Counted from the first letter of the stretch, positions 28,410 to 37,606 are shown. The stretch is DNA of 64,000 bases from Gammaproteobacteria bacterium (GCA_016194635.1 JACQBC010000012.1:43663-107662); one strand, 5' to 3'. Notes: a model not told the origin generated them from the sequence alone. A program made the numbers and translations.

Positions 28410-28790
28410 ATGCACGCGGCCAAAAAGCTACTATCCATTATAGAACTGGGCGGTTATCCCAATTTTACTACTCTATACCAGTCCCTGGGGTTTGAGGTTA
28501 TCCAGGAAAAATCGGTGCGTAATGCCATCCGTACCCTCAAACATTGGGTTCCACAGGTGATCGTCGCCGAATTTAATTTTCAATCGGATTTTCGCGATCG
28601 TACCAGTAGCCTGGAGTCCTTGCTTTCTACGGTACAACGTATGGAGGGAGTACAGGTGGTGGTATTTTACGAAGCCGATTTCGTTCACCAGTTGGATAAG
28701 CTTCGCAGTCAGTACCCGTTGTACGCAACCCTGGCGTACCCCATCGATACCCTTAAACTGTCCGAGGTGCTGCAAGCCAGCCTAAATTAA
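28410..28790 (+). CDS. degenerate receiver-like protein, 126 aa
   Basis: The alternating pattern AKKLLSIIELGGYPNFTTLYQSLGFEVIQ, VPQVIVAEFNF, QVVVFYEAD and YPLYATLAYPID matches a response-regulator receiver fold, but the phospho-acceptor Asp position is Glu-Phe-Asn (AEFN), and the acidic pair is absent. So it is likely a pseudo-receiver that does not take phosphate, or a different flavodoxin-like fold. The stop overlaps the convergent HEAT gene by three or four bases (TTAA). Confidence 0.7.
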   Translation: MHAAKKLLSIIELGGYPNFTTLYQSLGFEVIQEKSVRNAIRTLKHWVPQVIVAEFNFQSDFRDRTSSLESLLSTVQRMEGVQVVVFYEADFVHQLDKLRSQYPLYATLAYPIDTLKLSEVLQASLN

Positions 28791-29446
28791 GGGTTGGGGG
28801 CCGGGAAACCGGCCAGAGCCTCGGCCGCGTTATCGCGGACGTCCACCGACCTATCCTGCAGCGCTGCTTGCAAGGCGCCGCGCGCGGCTTCCGCCTGGGT
28901 AAGGCCCAGGTAATAACAGGCGTCACTGCGCACCCGATGATCAGCGTGATGGGTAAGTTCAATCAGGGGTGAAAGGGCTTGTTGTAACAGGGCTTGGCCG
29001 CGCAACGATTCCAGCAGCGCACCCACACCGATACGGGCTTGCAGTGGAGCTTGCATATCCCCCATTAAATTCACGAGGAGGGGTAGCCATGCTGGGTGGG
29101 CATGGATTTTGGTTTCCACCAGGGTTAGGTGCCCGGCTGCGAGTTGTTCGCTTAAGTATTGGCGGATCCCCGGATCGCTGCTCGCCAAGCCCACCCAGCG
29201 CTCCACTTCCGCGGCGGAATAGACCCCGTAAAAATCCAGCGCGGCGATGCGGAACCAGGGGACGGAACGTATTCCATAGGCTTGGGCGGCCTGGGGATGT
29301 ACCACCACGTTAATGATCTCTAGCCGTCCAATAGCCCCCTGTTTGGTTAATCTGCTAAGTATTTCCACTAGGGCCGGACAATGCGGGCAGGTGGGCGTCA
29401 CTAATAACACGGCATCGGGGATGACAACAGGCGGGTTGGTTTGCAT
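28787..29446 (-). CDS. glutaredoxin-like domain fused to HEAT repeats
   Basis: 219 aa. Residues 10-80 form a thioredoxin-fold domain with CPHC active site (VTPTCPHCPALVEIL) and cis-Pro in RSVPWFRIAAL; residues 120-215 contain HEAT-type repeats (DHRVRSDACYYLGLTQ, AALQDRSVDVRDNAAEALAG). No signal peptide. HEAT repeats bind proteins, so this may be a partner-directed thiol reductase; inference. Starts six bases after the PilZ gene's stop. Confidence 0.85.
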   Translation of the reverse strand: MQTNPPVVIPDAVLLVTPTCPHCPALVEILSRLTKQGAIGRLEIINVVVHPQAAQAYGIRSVPWFRIAALDFYGVYSAAEVERWVGLASSDPGIRQYLSEQLAAGHLTLVETKIHAHPAWLPLLVNLMGDMQAPLQARIGVGALLESLRGQALLQQALSPLIELTHHADHRVRSDACYYLGLTQAEAARGALQAALQDRSVDVRDNAAEALAGFPAPNP

Positions 29447-29452
29447 GACAGC

Positions 29453-29722
29453 TTAGAGATCGAGGAATTTTAATGCGATGCCTTCATTATCAACCCGTAC
29501 TACCTCGGCGCGAACCACCGGGGCCTCGCCGTCCCCCAGGCTCTGTTTGACACGTATTATCAAGATACTGCCCACGGTTGGTAATCTGGGCGGGTCACCG
29601 ACCAGGAATACACCGGTGCTGCTGATGTCACGCGTATGCAGCGAGGCCCGATCAGTTTCGGTTTCTACTTCGACTTCTAGGCGGATGCCTAAGCGTTGAT
29701 CAGTGCGGCGTTCATCGCTCAT
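29453..29722 (-). CDS. PilZ domain protein (c-di-GMP receptor type), 89 aa
   Basis: MSDERRTDQRLGIRLEVEV carries the RxxxR-like arm (RRTDQR), and DISSTGVFLVGD is the second PilZ motif (D/NxSxxG). Start at ATG 29722 gives exactly the single-domain PilZ length; an upstream start at 29782 would overlap the DUF465 gene. Binds c-di-GMP in known members; it could read signal from the GGDEF-EAL protein at 14012. Part of a minus-strand operon with DUF465 and HEAT genes. Confidence 0.88.
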   Translation of the reverse strand: MSDERRTDQRLGIRLEVEVETETDRASLHTRDISSTGVFLVGDPPRLPTVGSILIIRVKQSLGDGEAPVVRAEVVRVDNEGIALKFLDL

Positions 29723-29738
29723 GCGCGATACAAGTTCC

Positions 29739-29945
29739 CTAGGCTTCCAAATCGGGTATAAGTTGGCTGGAGATTTTAGCAATCATGTCTTTGAGCACTA
29801 ATTTACGTTTCTTCAGCCGGATCAACTGTAATTGGTCAACCATCGGGTCGTGCGATAGCCGGGTAATAATATCGTCCAGGTCACGGTGTTCCACCTTCAA
29901 TGACTCAAGGCGCTGGCGGAGTATGTCGCGTTCGGTATCGTCCAT
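29739..29945 (-). CDS. YdcH/DUF465 family small protein, 68 aa
   Basis: Helical hairpin protein: LRQRLESLKVEHRDLDDIITRLSHDPMVDQLQLIRLKKRKLVLKDMI is the DUF465 pattern (HxxLDxxI...LKKxKLxLKD). Function unknown. The ATG at 29945 has a ribosome site (TAGAG...). First in the operon DUF465-PilZ-HEAT. Confidence 0.92.
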   Translation of the reverse strand: MDDTERDILRQRLESLKVEHRDLDDIITRLSHDPMVDQLQLIRLKKRKLVLKDMIAKISSQLIPDLEA

Positions 29946-30009
29946 AGAGGTAGGGTCAAAACCTTAAAGATAGTATATCGATGCCGCTTGTAAATACTTT
30001 GGGACGATC

Positions 30010-30309
30010 TTAGTGATTTTTATCGGGGTCGGATTTGCGCCCTTTCAGATCAGTGAGTGGCACTACCACGGTATGTTGCGGCTCATCAATAAAATGCGGA
30101 CGCATATTCATGGAGCGGCCCGAGGCTTCGACCAGTTCCTTTTCGCGGGCGGAAATTAACGCCAGGCAATCGCGGATCCCCAGCACGGTATTTTCCGACA
30201 GGGGATGTTTTAGTCCCGGGCGGACGTAGGTGTCTTTGGCGACATCAGTGAGGACTTTTTTCATCATCCGCAGGATATGCTCTTCTTTAGTCATCTCGTG
30301 GTTGGCCAT
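30010..30309 (-). CDS. hypothetical protein, 99 aa
   Basis: MANHEMTKEEHILRMMKKVLTDVAKDTYV, then GIRDCLALISAREKELVEASGR and a tail MRPHFIDEPQHTVVVPL, KGRKSDPDKNH. Helical and charged, no membrane part. Such short proteins are widespread next to ydcH in gammaproteobacteria but carry no reliable function. Good ribosome site GAGGTCGACT. Confidence 0.8.
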   Translation of the reverse strand: MANHEMTKEEHILRMMKKVLTDVAKDTYVRPGLKHPLSENTVLGIRDCLALISAREKELVEASGRSMNMRPHFIDEPQHTVVVPLTDLKGRKSDPDKNH

Positions 30310-30356
30310 AGTCGACCTCAGGCTGGGGGTGGTAGGATGCCGTTATTCTAACACTA

Positions 30357-30965
30357 TTGACCCCTGGGGATGGCGTGCATCCGGACCAATCAACAAGCTG
30401 GCAGCTAAGTTTCTACCCGCTCGACCCACATTGGTGTCCTGATTCTAATCTACAGTTGGTTACGCTCTTGACAACCTTAGGCTTGGTCGCAGAAGCCTGC
30501 CATAGCCGTTTGCCGGATCGCTACCGGATTGGGCCGAGTTTTTTACAATCGGTCAGCTTCCTGGGGTGCGCCCCGGCGGTGCAATTTGAACCGGGGCAAG
30601 ATCAGGCGTTTATCCATTGGGAGATCGGCCCGTGTTTAGCGACGCCGTGTTGGCGTGTCGACCATCAGCGTGGTCAACCGCGTTGTCCCCACTGCCGTAA
30701 ACGGCTCGAACAGTGGCGCGAACAGTGGCCCCCGGAACGCGCGCTGCAGCAGTCGCTGCAATGGCTGTGTCCACACTGTCAGCGAACGAGTCCCCTAACG
30801 CAACTCGATTGGCGCCACACCGCCGGTTACGCCAGGCAATTTATTACTGTATTAAATATTTACCCTAGCGAGGCGATCCCCACCGAGGCCATGTTAACCC
30901 AGTTGCTGCAACACACCGGGGTGGCCTGGCAATATTTTTATTGCCCGCAAAACCCAATGCCATGA
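30357..30965 (+). CDS. hypothetical zinc-ribbon protein, about 200 aa
   Basis: Soluble protein with CPHC (PRCPHCRKRLEQW) and a second CPHC (WLCPHCQRTSPL), a four-cysteine zinc ribbon at about residues 110-142. The N-terminal part (LTTLGLVAEACHSRLPDRYRIGPSFL) is unassigned. Start unclear: TTG 30357 or GTG 30375; no strong ribosome site. Family not recognised. Confidence 0.65.
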   Translation: MTPGDGVHPDQSTSWQLSFYPLDPHWCPDSNLQLVTLLTTLGLVAEACHSRLPDRYRIGPSFLQSVSFLGCAPAVQFEPGQDQAFIHWEIGPCLATPCWRVDHQRGQPRCPHCRKRLEQWREQWPPERALQQSLQWLCPHCQRTSPLTQLDWRHTAGYARQFITVLNIYPSEAIPTEAMLTQLLQHTGVAWQYFYCPQNPMP

Positions 30966-30991
30966 TTGTGCGACTTCTGCGGAACAAATGC

Positions 30992-31007
30992 TTGACAGTA
31001 AACTGTC
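30992..31007 (+). promoter_or_regulatory. -35-like TTGACA overlapping a perfect 14-base palindrome
   Basis: TTGACA (30992-30997) is followed by the symmetric GACAGT-AA-ACTGTC (30994-31007). A repressor binding there would block the promoter. The -10 region is weak (around CAGACTC), so promoter activity is not certain. Confidence 0.4.
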
Positions 31008-31028
31008 GCCTAGGCAGACTCAATCCTA

Positions 31029-31121
31029 ATGAGAACCTTGATGCATAAACCGGTGGATTTTATTCGCCGCCCCCGCGGGCTGGTGGCGGGCGTGCCGCGC
31101 GCCGTGAGAGGCAATATGTAG
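31029..31121 (+). ncRNA. candidate small RNA or 30-aa peptide
   Basis: Between the promoter-like site and a terminator at 31148-31184 lies a stretch of about 120 bases with an ATG frame of 30 codons (MRTLMHKPVDFIRRPRGL, ending GNM) that is Arg/Pro-rich. No ribosome site is seen, so it may be a non-coding transcript. Boundaries are approximate. Confidence 0.25.
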
Positions 31122-31147
31122 TCAAGTTATCATTCCTACACTATCTC

Positions 31148-31184
31148 AAAGGCCGCAGCGAAACCAAACCCTGCGGCCTTTTTG
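31148..31184 (+). terminator. Rho-independent terminator
   Basis: AAAGGCCGCAG and CTGCGGCCTTTTT pair over eleven bases around a 12-base loop, with a T run after. It ends the short transcript described above and stands before the EamA gene. Confidence 0.9.
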
Positions 31185-31260
31185 TTTTAGGGGGGGATTC
31201 TAATGACCATACCGTAGCAACAAGGTAATAAACCCTGGTTCGATCATCAAGGACAGTAGT

Positions 31261-32157
31261 ATGCAACAACGTTCAAATGTAACAAACCGTTTCTGGATGG
31301 TCGCGCTCATCTGGTCGACGACACCTCTAGCGATTAAATGGAGTAGCGAAGGTCCGGGTTATGCCTTTGGACTGTTTGGTCGCATGGCGATTGGACTGCT
31401 GATGTTACTGTGGGTGTTGCATTGGCGACGTGCCCCCTTACCGTGGCACCGCCAGGCTTGGCAAGCATATGCGGCGGCGGCATTTGGAATTTACGGTACC
31501 ATGATGACGGTGTATTGGGGATCACAATACATTCCCTCCGGATTAATTTCGGTCATGTTCGGTTTAACTCCAGTGATCACTGGAGTGTTGGCGGCGCGAG
31601 TCTTGGGGGAAGACAGTCTCACCTTACCGAAAGTCGCCGGTTCCGTATTGGGGTTAATCGGATTATTTATCATCTTTGGCCGCGGCCATACCCTGGGTAC
31701 GATGGGCGTGCAGGGATCGATCGCGGTGTTTATGGGCGTGATTGTACAATCCATGAGTGCTGTTGCGCTCAAACGTGTTAACACGCATTTGCCCGCGTTG
31801 ACCATTACCACCGGCAGCTTGGTACTCACCACGCCGTTGTTTTTGTTAAGCTGGTGGCTGTTGGATGGGCATAGCCCAACGTTATTGCCATTACGCGCCT
31901 TACTGTCGATTCTGTACCTTGGCAGTATCGCCACCGTGGTTGGTTTTGTGATGTATTTTTATTTGCTCAAACATATGTCCACCAGTAGCGTGGCGTTACT
32001 GAACCTGATTAGTCCTATCTTGGCGTTATTTGTCGGTCATGTGTTGAATAATGAAGTGATCGATAACAGCGTCTGGCCGGGGGCGGCATTAATACTGATT
32101 GGGATGAGCGTCTATCAATGGGTAAGAGGGGCTGACGCAAAATCAACACTAGGCTAA
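31261..32157 (+). CDS. EamA/DMT family transporter (ten helices)
   Basis: 298 aa with ten hydrophobic helices in two repeats, the layout of the drug/metabolite transporter superfamily. Repeat one: WSTTPLAIKWSSEGPGYAF, YWGSQYIPSGLISVMFGLTPVIT; repeat two: SAVALKRVNTHLPALTIT, MYFYLLKHMSTSSVALLNLISPI. Likely exports a small metabolite or amino acid; substrate unknown. Ends 18 bases before the palindromic element. Confidence 0.92.
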   Translation: MQQRSNVTNRFWMVALIWSTTPLAIKWSSEGPGYAFGLFGRMAIGLLMLLWVLHWRRAPLPWHRQAWQAYAAAAFGIYGTMMTVYWGSQYIPSGLISVMFGLTPVITGVLAARVLGEDSLTLPKVAGSVLGLIGLFIIFGRGHTLGTMGVQGSIAVFMGVIVQSMSAVALKRVNTHLPALTITTGSLVLTTPLFLLSWWLLDGHSPTLLPLRALLSILYLGSIATVVGFVMYFYLLKHMSTSSVALLNLISPILALFVGHVLNNEVIDNSVWPGAALILIGMSVYQWVRGADAKSTLG

Positions 32158-32175
32158 CTTCAATAATATAGTGTT

Positions 32176-32288
32176 GGTTGTTGCCGGGCGCACCGCGCGG
32201 GATGACCGTCGGCCGCAGGGATGCGGCCGTCGAGCATACAGGGATTATTTACAGCGCGTCATCCAGCGCGGTGCGCCCGGCAACAACC
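32176..32288. repeat. palindromic intergenic element, copy A
   Basis: Arms of 31 bases (32176-32206 and 32258-32288) complementary except one position, around a core of 51 bases. The core holds a hairpin CGGCCGCA-GGGA-TGCGGCCG and then TACAGGGA...TATTTAC. It lies between the convergent EamA and ispG genes, five bases from the ispG stop. The core recurs at 48784-48841 with different arms. Confidence 0.85.
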
Positions 32289-32292
32289 AGCG

Positions 32293-33510
32293 TCAGCCGT
32301 AATGCGCCTTAATATAATCCTCGATGATCACTTGAAACTCCTGCGCAATGTGATCACCCTTCAGTGTCACCGTCTTCTCACCATCGACATAAACCGGGGC
32401 CACCGGTTTTTCGCCGGTGCCCGGCAAGCTGATGCCGATATTGGCGTGTTTGCTCTCACCTGGGCCGTTCACCACACAGCCCATAACCGCGACGGTCATG
32501 TCCTCGACACCTTTGTATTGTGAGCGCCATTGCGGCATATGATGGCGTAAATAACTTTGGATATCTTGTGCGAGTTGTTGGAAATAGGTGCTGGAAGTGC
32601 GGCCGCAACCTGGGCAGGCGATCACTTGAGGTGTGAAGGCCCGTAAACCCATCGACTGCAAAATTTCCTGCGCGACGATCACCTCTTGAGTGCGATCGCC
32701 GTTAGGCTCGGGGGTCAGTGAGATTCGGATGGTGTCACCGATGCCTTGTTGTAACAACACCGCCAAGGCGGTGCTGGAGGCGACGATGCCTTTGCTGCCC
32801 ATGCCGGCCTCGGTGAGTCCTAAATGCAGTGGATAGTCGCAGCGTGTGGCAAGTTGCTGGTACACCGCGATTAAATCTTGCACCCCACTCATTTTGCACG
32901 ACAAGATGATCTGATCATGGCCAAGCCCCCATGCCTCGGCTTGTCGCGCCGACTCCAACGCCGAGGTGACCATGGCTTGGTACATCACGGCTGTGGCGTC
33001 GTGTGGCTGAAGGCGCTTGGCGTTATCGTCCATTAAACGGGCCAACACGGCTTGATCCAGGCTGCCCCAATTCACCCCAATGCGCACCGGTTTACGGTAT
33101 TTGGCGGCGGTTTCGATCATCACCGCGAATTGTTCATCGCGTTTTTTACCCTTGCCAACATTGCCAGGATTAATGCGATATTTGTCCAGGGCTTCGGCGC
33201 AGGCCGGGTGATCGCTCAATAATTTGTGGCCATTGAAATGAAAATCGCCGATGATGGGCACTTGGCAATTTTTTTGTCGCAGTATATCGCGTACCTGCGG
33301 TACAGCGGCGGCGGCCTCGGCGGAATTCACTGTGATCCGCACCAGTTCCGAACCGGCCTGGGATAGTTGTATGATCTGCGCGGCGGTGGCCTGGGCGTTG
33401 GCGGTGTCGGTATTGGTCATCGATTGCACCGCTACCGGCGCACTACCGCCCAGCGTGACGTTACCGACACGAACACTGACCGTGGAACGACGTGTTATCT
33501 GATCTGCCAT
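32293..33510 (-). CDS. ispG: 4-hydroxy-3-methylbut-2-enyl diphosphate synthase (flavodoxin), IspG/GcpE
   Basis: [4Fe-4S] enzyme of the MEP isoprenoid pathway: converts MEcPP to HMBPP. 405 aa, ATG 33510 ([17 protein letters not shown]) chosen by family start. Core markers: [45 protein letters not shown] and the cluster cysteines CPGCGRTS and [14 protein letters not shown]. The N-terminal stretch before 33510 is not conserved. Isoprenoids made here feed ubiquinone and the farnesyl tail added by cyoE. Confidence 0.96.
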   Translation of the reverse strand: MADQITRRSTVSVRVGNVTLGGSAPVAVQSMTNTDTANAQATAAQIIQLSQAGSELVRITVNSAEAAAAVPQVRDILRQKNCQVPIIGDFHFNGHKLLSDHPACAEALDKYRINPGNVGKGKKRDEQFAVMIETAAKYRKPVRIGVNWGSLDQAVLARLMDDNAKRLQPHDATAVMYQAMVTSALESARQAEAWGLGHDQIILSCKMSGVQDLIAVYQQLATRCDYPLHLGLTEAGMGSKGIVASSTALAVLLQQGIGDTIRISLTPEPNGDRTQEVIVAQEILQSMGLRAFTPQVIACPGCGRTSSTYFQQLAQDIQSYLRHHMPQWRSQYKGVEDMTVAVMGCVVNGPGESKHANIGISLPGTGEKPVAPVYVDGEKTVTLKGDHIAQEFQVIIEDYIKAHYG

Positions 33511-33632
33511 GATAAATTGAAAATAATGTAGTTGCATTACAATGGCCGCCATCATAACACGGTTCGCCACGAAAATTGAGACCTAGCAACGCGGGGTTAA
33601 ACGCGCCATCATTGCCTAACTGAGGAATACCC

Positions 33633-34490
33633 ATGAGTCTGTTTGGAAAGAATAAAACCGGTAAAGCCCCACGCCCCAGCATGGCGGAGAGTTCAGATAA
33701 ACAGGTGCTGTACCAACAATCGGTGCAAATGCCCGAGATCGAGGTGGAGTTCTTCACCACCACCTTTCAAGAACTGCGCGGTAAGTTTCCGTTAGTGCTC
33801 AAGGAGGATTTTTGCGGCACGGCGTTATTGTCAACCGCCTGGTGTCAGAGCAATCCGCACCGCACCGCGGTGGCGGTGGATATTTGTGCCGACACCTTGC
33901 AATGGGGCAGAGAGCACAACCTCCACCCCGCGGGCGAGGATGTGGCCAAACGCGTGCAATTAATCCATGCCGATGTGCGCGCCGTCACTGATCCCAAAGT
34001 GGATATCACCTGCGCGTTTAATTTTAGTTACTGGGTATTTAAAACCCGCGACGCGATGCGTGAATATTTTAAACAAGCGCGCGCCGGGATTAAACCCGAC
34101 GGTTTATTTTTCTTGGATATCTTCGGCGGGACGGATTGCCAAGATATTTTGGAAGAAGAAACCGAAATGGAAGACCACGATTTTACCTACGTGTGGGAAC
34201 ACGCGGAGTTCAACCCCATTAATCACGATCTGTTGTGCCACATCCACTATGAATTCCCCGACGGCTCGCGTATCGAAAAAGCGTTCACCTACGATTGGCG
34301 CTTATGGAGCATTCCGGAGTTACACGAGTTATTGCTCGAAGCGGGTTTTTCCAAGGTGCATGTGTATTGGGAACGGTTTGTGGAGCGCGAAGATGATAGT
34401 GAATACCTAGAAGGTACTGGAGAATTTTTTAAGGCCAGCAAAGAAGAAAATCAGGAGTCGTGGCAGGCGTATGTGATCGCAGAGGTATAA
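33633..34490 (+). CDS. class I SAM-dependent methyltransferase
   Basis: 285 aa. The SAM-binding site is EDFCGTALLSTAW (variant of motif I), AVAVDICADTLQWGREHN (motif II acidic residue), QLIHADVRAV and CAFNFSYWVFKTRDAM. C-terminal HVYWERFVEREDDSEYLEGTGEFF is shared by a conserved but uncharacterised methyltransferase family. Substrate unknown. Divergent from ispG. Confidence 0.85.
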   Translation: MSLFGKNKTGKAPRPSMAESSDKQVLYQQSVQMPEIEVEFFTTTFQELRGKFPLVLKEDFCGTALLSTAWCQSNPHRTAVAVDICADTLQWGREHNLHPAGEDVAKRVQLIHADVRAVTDPKVDITCAFNFSYWVFKTRDAMREYFKQARAGIKPDGLFFLDIFGGTDCQDILEEETEMEDHDFTYVWEHAEFNPINHDLLCHIHYEFPDGSRIEKAFTYDWRLWSIPELHELLLEAGFSKVHVYWERFVEREDDSEYLEGTGEFFKASKEENQESWQAYVIAEV

Positions 34491-34510
34491 AGAATATGTG
34501 TATTCCATGG

Positions 34511-35284
34511 CTATTTTCTTTTTTGAGCGGCGGTACTGGCGCGCAAGCGCGCCAGCAGATATTCAAGCAGCGGGTTGATCTCCGCCTGCATACGTAGATA
34601 GTACCGTGCGCGCGATGACGCCTTTTTTCCAATACGGACGCTGACGATCCGCCGCTCGCGCAGTGCGAACACATCCTCATCGGTCACGTCGTCGCCAACG
34701 AAGATCATGTGTTGTATTTGGGTGTCGCGCAACAACAGTTGCAAAGCACTGCCCTTATCCGGGGCCCCGGGCGGCAGCAAGTTGATCACCCATTTTCCAG
34801 CAACGATGCGCGGCGCGGGTGTCAACCTGCGGACGGTATGCAGTAAAGCGCGGCGCGCCCCCGCCCGTCGGAAGTGAATTGTGAGCGAATAGCGCTTGTC
34901 TTCGATATCAACCTGGCGCGCGGCTAGCTCCGCGCCAAGCTTCGCGCTCAGGACGGGCAGCCAAGCCGCGCACAAGTGGCGCGCTGCACGCAAGCTATGG
35001 CGCGTTGCGGTGGGATGTTCAATTCCATGATTGCCGATCACATACACTGACCGTAGCCTAAGCCGCACGCGTAAATCCTTCAGACGCCGGCCCGACACGA
35101 TGACCACCGGTACCAGGGCGCTGAGTTGCCGCAGCAGGCGCAGGGTCGGTGCGGGTATCGCCGCCGCCGCATGATTGGACACGATGGGGGCAAGCGTGCC
35201 GTCGAAGTCGAACGCGAACAGTGTTGTAACGCGGCAGATGGCATCCAAGGCATGCAATCCTTTGGCCGATAACAGCTGCTTCAT
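34511..35284 (-). CDS. otsB: trehalose-6-phosphate phosphatase
   Basis: HAD-family phosphatase that releases trehalose. 257 aa; motif I FDFDGTLAPIV (about 28), VSGRRLKDL, GNHGIEHP, the Lys in GKWVINLLPPG and motif III GDDVTDEDVF. The start codon overlaps the otsA stop (ATGA), so translation is coupled to otsA. Base use is visibly more GC-rich than in neighbouring genes. Confidence 0.94.
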   Translation of the reverse strand: MKQLLSAKGLHALDAICRVTTLFAFDFDGTLAPIVSNHAAAAIPAPTLRLLRQLSALVPVVIVSGRRLKDLRVRLRLRSVYVIGNHGIEHPTATRHSLRAARHLCAAWLPVLSAKLGAELAARQVDIEDKRYSLTIHFRRAGARRALLHTVRRLTPAPRIVAGKWVINLLPPGAPDKGSALQLLLRDTQIQHMIFVGDDVTDEDVFALRERRIVSVRIGKKASSRARYYLRMQAEINPLLEYLLARLRASTAAQKRK

Positions 35285-37500
35285 GAGGCGTCACTGCCTT
35301 CGCGCAGGCGTTGCTTCAACCGATTGTGCTGACGCATCCGTGCCGCGTCGATTAACATGCGTCCCGCCCAACGGTAGATGTTGAACTCGGAGATCAATCC
35401 GCGCATGCCACGCATGCGGTCGCGCTGCTCCATCTCACCCATATCCAAGGCGAGATTCATCGCCGCGGCGCATTGCTCCACGTTGTACGGGTTAATAATC
35501 AACGCCTCCGGCAGTTCGCGCGCCGCGCCTGTGAACTGGCTGAGGATCAATACACCGGATTCGTCGTCGCGTGCGGCGACAAATTCCTTGGCGACCAGAT
35601 TCATGCCGTCGTGCAGACTGGAGACGCAGCAGAAATCCGCCGCGCGGTAATAGGCGTATACACTGGCGGGACCGTGGTGTTCGATTTTGAGGATCACCGG
35701 TTGATAGTCGTCGCGGCCGAAACGGTGGTTGATGTGTTGCGCGAGGGCGCGTACCTGGGTTTCAAAATGCTGGTAGTGCTCGATCGACGAGCGCGTGGGT
35801 GCTCCAATTTGAATGAAACTGAATTTTCCCACCCAGCGTGATTCCGTTTCCAACAGCCGTTCCACGGCGTGCAGCCGTTCCAGAATTCCCTTGGTGTAGT
35901 CCAGACGGTCCACCCCAAGCCCGATACGGTGGCCGGGTGAGAGCCCGTTCAGGGTTCGGATCTCAGCGCGACACTCCACGACGGGTTTTTGCTGTTGTGC
36001 CCAACGGCTGGGCCATTCAATCGAAATCGGGTAGTGGTTTACCGCCGTTAATTTGCCCTGATAGGAAATGGTGGAGGCATCGTGATCCACACGGCATTCG
36101 AGCAAGCGGTCCACCGTGTCCACGAAGTTATTGCAATGAAAGCGTGTGTGGAAGCCGATGATGCTGCTGCCCAGCAGGCCATCGAGCAGTTCTTCGCGCC
36201 ACGGGCATATGCCGAACGCCTCTCGGTTTGGCCAAGGAATATGCCAGAAGGTGATGATGGTTGCTTGCGGTAGGCGTTCGCGGATCATCTTGGGTACCAG
36301 CGCGAAGTGATAGTCCTGCACCAGTACCACCGGGTCGTCGGTTTTCGCCTCGGCTGCAACCGCCTCGGCGAACTTGCGATTGACCGCGACATACTGGTGC
36401 CAATCATTGGAACGGAAGATTGGACGAACATGCGCGATATGGCATAGCGGCCACAGTCCTTCGTTCGAGAAACCGTAATAATAGCCGTCTTCTTCTTGTT
36501 TGCTTAACCAGACGCGGCGCAGTGTGTATGCCGGTTGTTCGGGAGGTACCTGAATCCGACCATGTTTGTCTACGACGTCGCGATCAGCGTTACCGCCGCC
36601 GTGCGCGATCCAGGTGCCGGAGCAAGCACGCATGATCGGTTCCAGCGCGGTCACCACGCCGCTTGCGGGGAGTTGCACGTCGATATGTTGTTCGTGGCGC
36701 GTGTGGATATAAGGCTCGCGGTTGGAAATTACCAGTACCTCTTCGCCGGAGAGCTCGCGGCGCAGGATTTCCTTCAGCGCGTTCGGCGCCCAGGCGATGC
36801 GATCCTCATCGCGCGCTTTGCGGTCAGTTTCTATATCACGGATCAAGGCGCGCAAATCCTTAACGATAGGTTTTAGTTCCGGCGGGGAGGTGAAATGTGC
36901 AATCGGACGAATCAGACCTTCTCCTTTGCTCAGCGCACGCAGGCCCGAAACCCAGCCGCGCCAGCTGACCTGTGCGATGATCACAGTGATAAGTGAGACA
37001 ATCACGCCCAGCCCGGCGAAAAGATAAAAAATGTAACGTCGCGAGTCCTCGCTGCGGTGTAGCATGAAGTTCATGCTGTGTACCAGCACCAGCTGGCCAA
37101 GGACGCCGGCCTGGTCCTTGATTTCATAGGCGGCGATATGCAACGCGCCTTCGGGGAGCTCAAGCACGTAACTGGGGGTGTTCGCGGGTTTGCAGCGCGC
37201 AAGCGCTGGGTAGTTTACCGTCTTGTATATCAGCTTCCCGGCCGGGTCACAGAAACCCACCGCGAACAAACGCTCGCCCTGTGTAATACGATTGAACAGG
37301 GCTACAATCTTGGGTCTGGAATGTAAGCGGATCAACGCGGCGAGCGAATCTTCAAGCGTGGTCGCAACCAGCCGCCCGCGAATGTCGAGATCACGGTTGA
37401 ACCACTTGAGGGTGAGCCGGTCCACCAGTGGAATCACCGCATAGGCGATCAAGGTTAATGCGACCGCCAACGGAATAATGAAACGCAGCGAATATTTCAT
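35281..37500 (-). CDS. otsA: membrane-sensor trehalose-6-phosphate synthase (GT20)
   Basis: 739 aa. Residues 250-720 are a complete GT20 synthase (ISNREPYIH, VLVQDYHFALVPKMIRERLP, WHIPWPNREAF, GVDRLDYTKGI, SSLHDGMNLVAKEFVAA), making trehalose-6-phosphate from UDP-glucose and glucose-6-phosphate. In front lies a 240-residue module with two helices (about 8-28 and 155-178) around a periplasmic domain and a cytoplasmic linker, the arrangement of a sensor histidine kinase input. So the synthase is probably membrane-bound and stimulus-gated, e.g. by osmotic stress; inference. Operon with otsB. Confidence 0.92.
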   Translation of the reverse strand: MKYSLRFIIPLAVALTLIAYAVIPLVDRLTLKWFNRDLDIRGRLVATTLEDSLAALIRLHSRPKIVALFNRITQGERLFAVGFCDPAGKLIYKTVNYPALARCKPANTPSYVLELPEGALHIAAYEIKDQAGVLGQLVLVHSMNFMLHRSEDSRRYIFYLFAGLGVIVSLITVIIAQVSWRGWVSGLRALSKGEGLIRPIAHFTSPPELKPIVKDLRALIRDIETDRKARDEDRIAWAPNALKEILRRELSGEEVLVISNREPYIHTRHEQHIDVQLPASGVVTALEPIMRACSGTWIAHGGGNADRDVVDKHGRIQVPPEQPAYTLRRVWLSKQEEDGYYYGFSNEGLWPLCHIAHVRPIFRSNDWHQYVAVNRKFAEAVAAEAKTDDPVVLVQDYHFALVPKMIRERLPQATIITFWHIPWPNREAFGICPWREELLDGLLGSSIIGFHTRFHCNNFVDTVDRLLECRVDHDASTISYQGKLTAVNHYPISIEWPSRWAQQQKPVVECRAEIRTLNGLSPGHRIGLGVDRLDYTKGILERLHAVERLLETESRWVGKFSFIQIGAPTRSSIEHYQHFETQVRALAQHINHRFGRDDYQPVILKIEHHGPASVYAYYRAADFCCVSSLHDGMNLVAKEFVAARDDESGVLILSQFTGAARELPEALIINPYNVEQCAAAMNLALDMGEMEQRDRMRGMRGLISEFNIYRWAGRMLIDAARMRQHNRLKQRLREGSDAS

Positions 37501-37606
37501 TGTCAGATCTCCGTTATAGTTTGGTGCACATGTCAGTGTCGTGTTCTACTATAAATTCGTTAGGGTTTATTACCGATGTTTACCCCATGGAGTACAGCAA
37601 CACACC

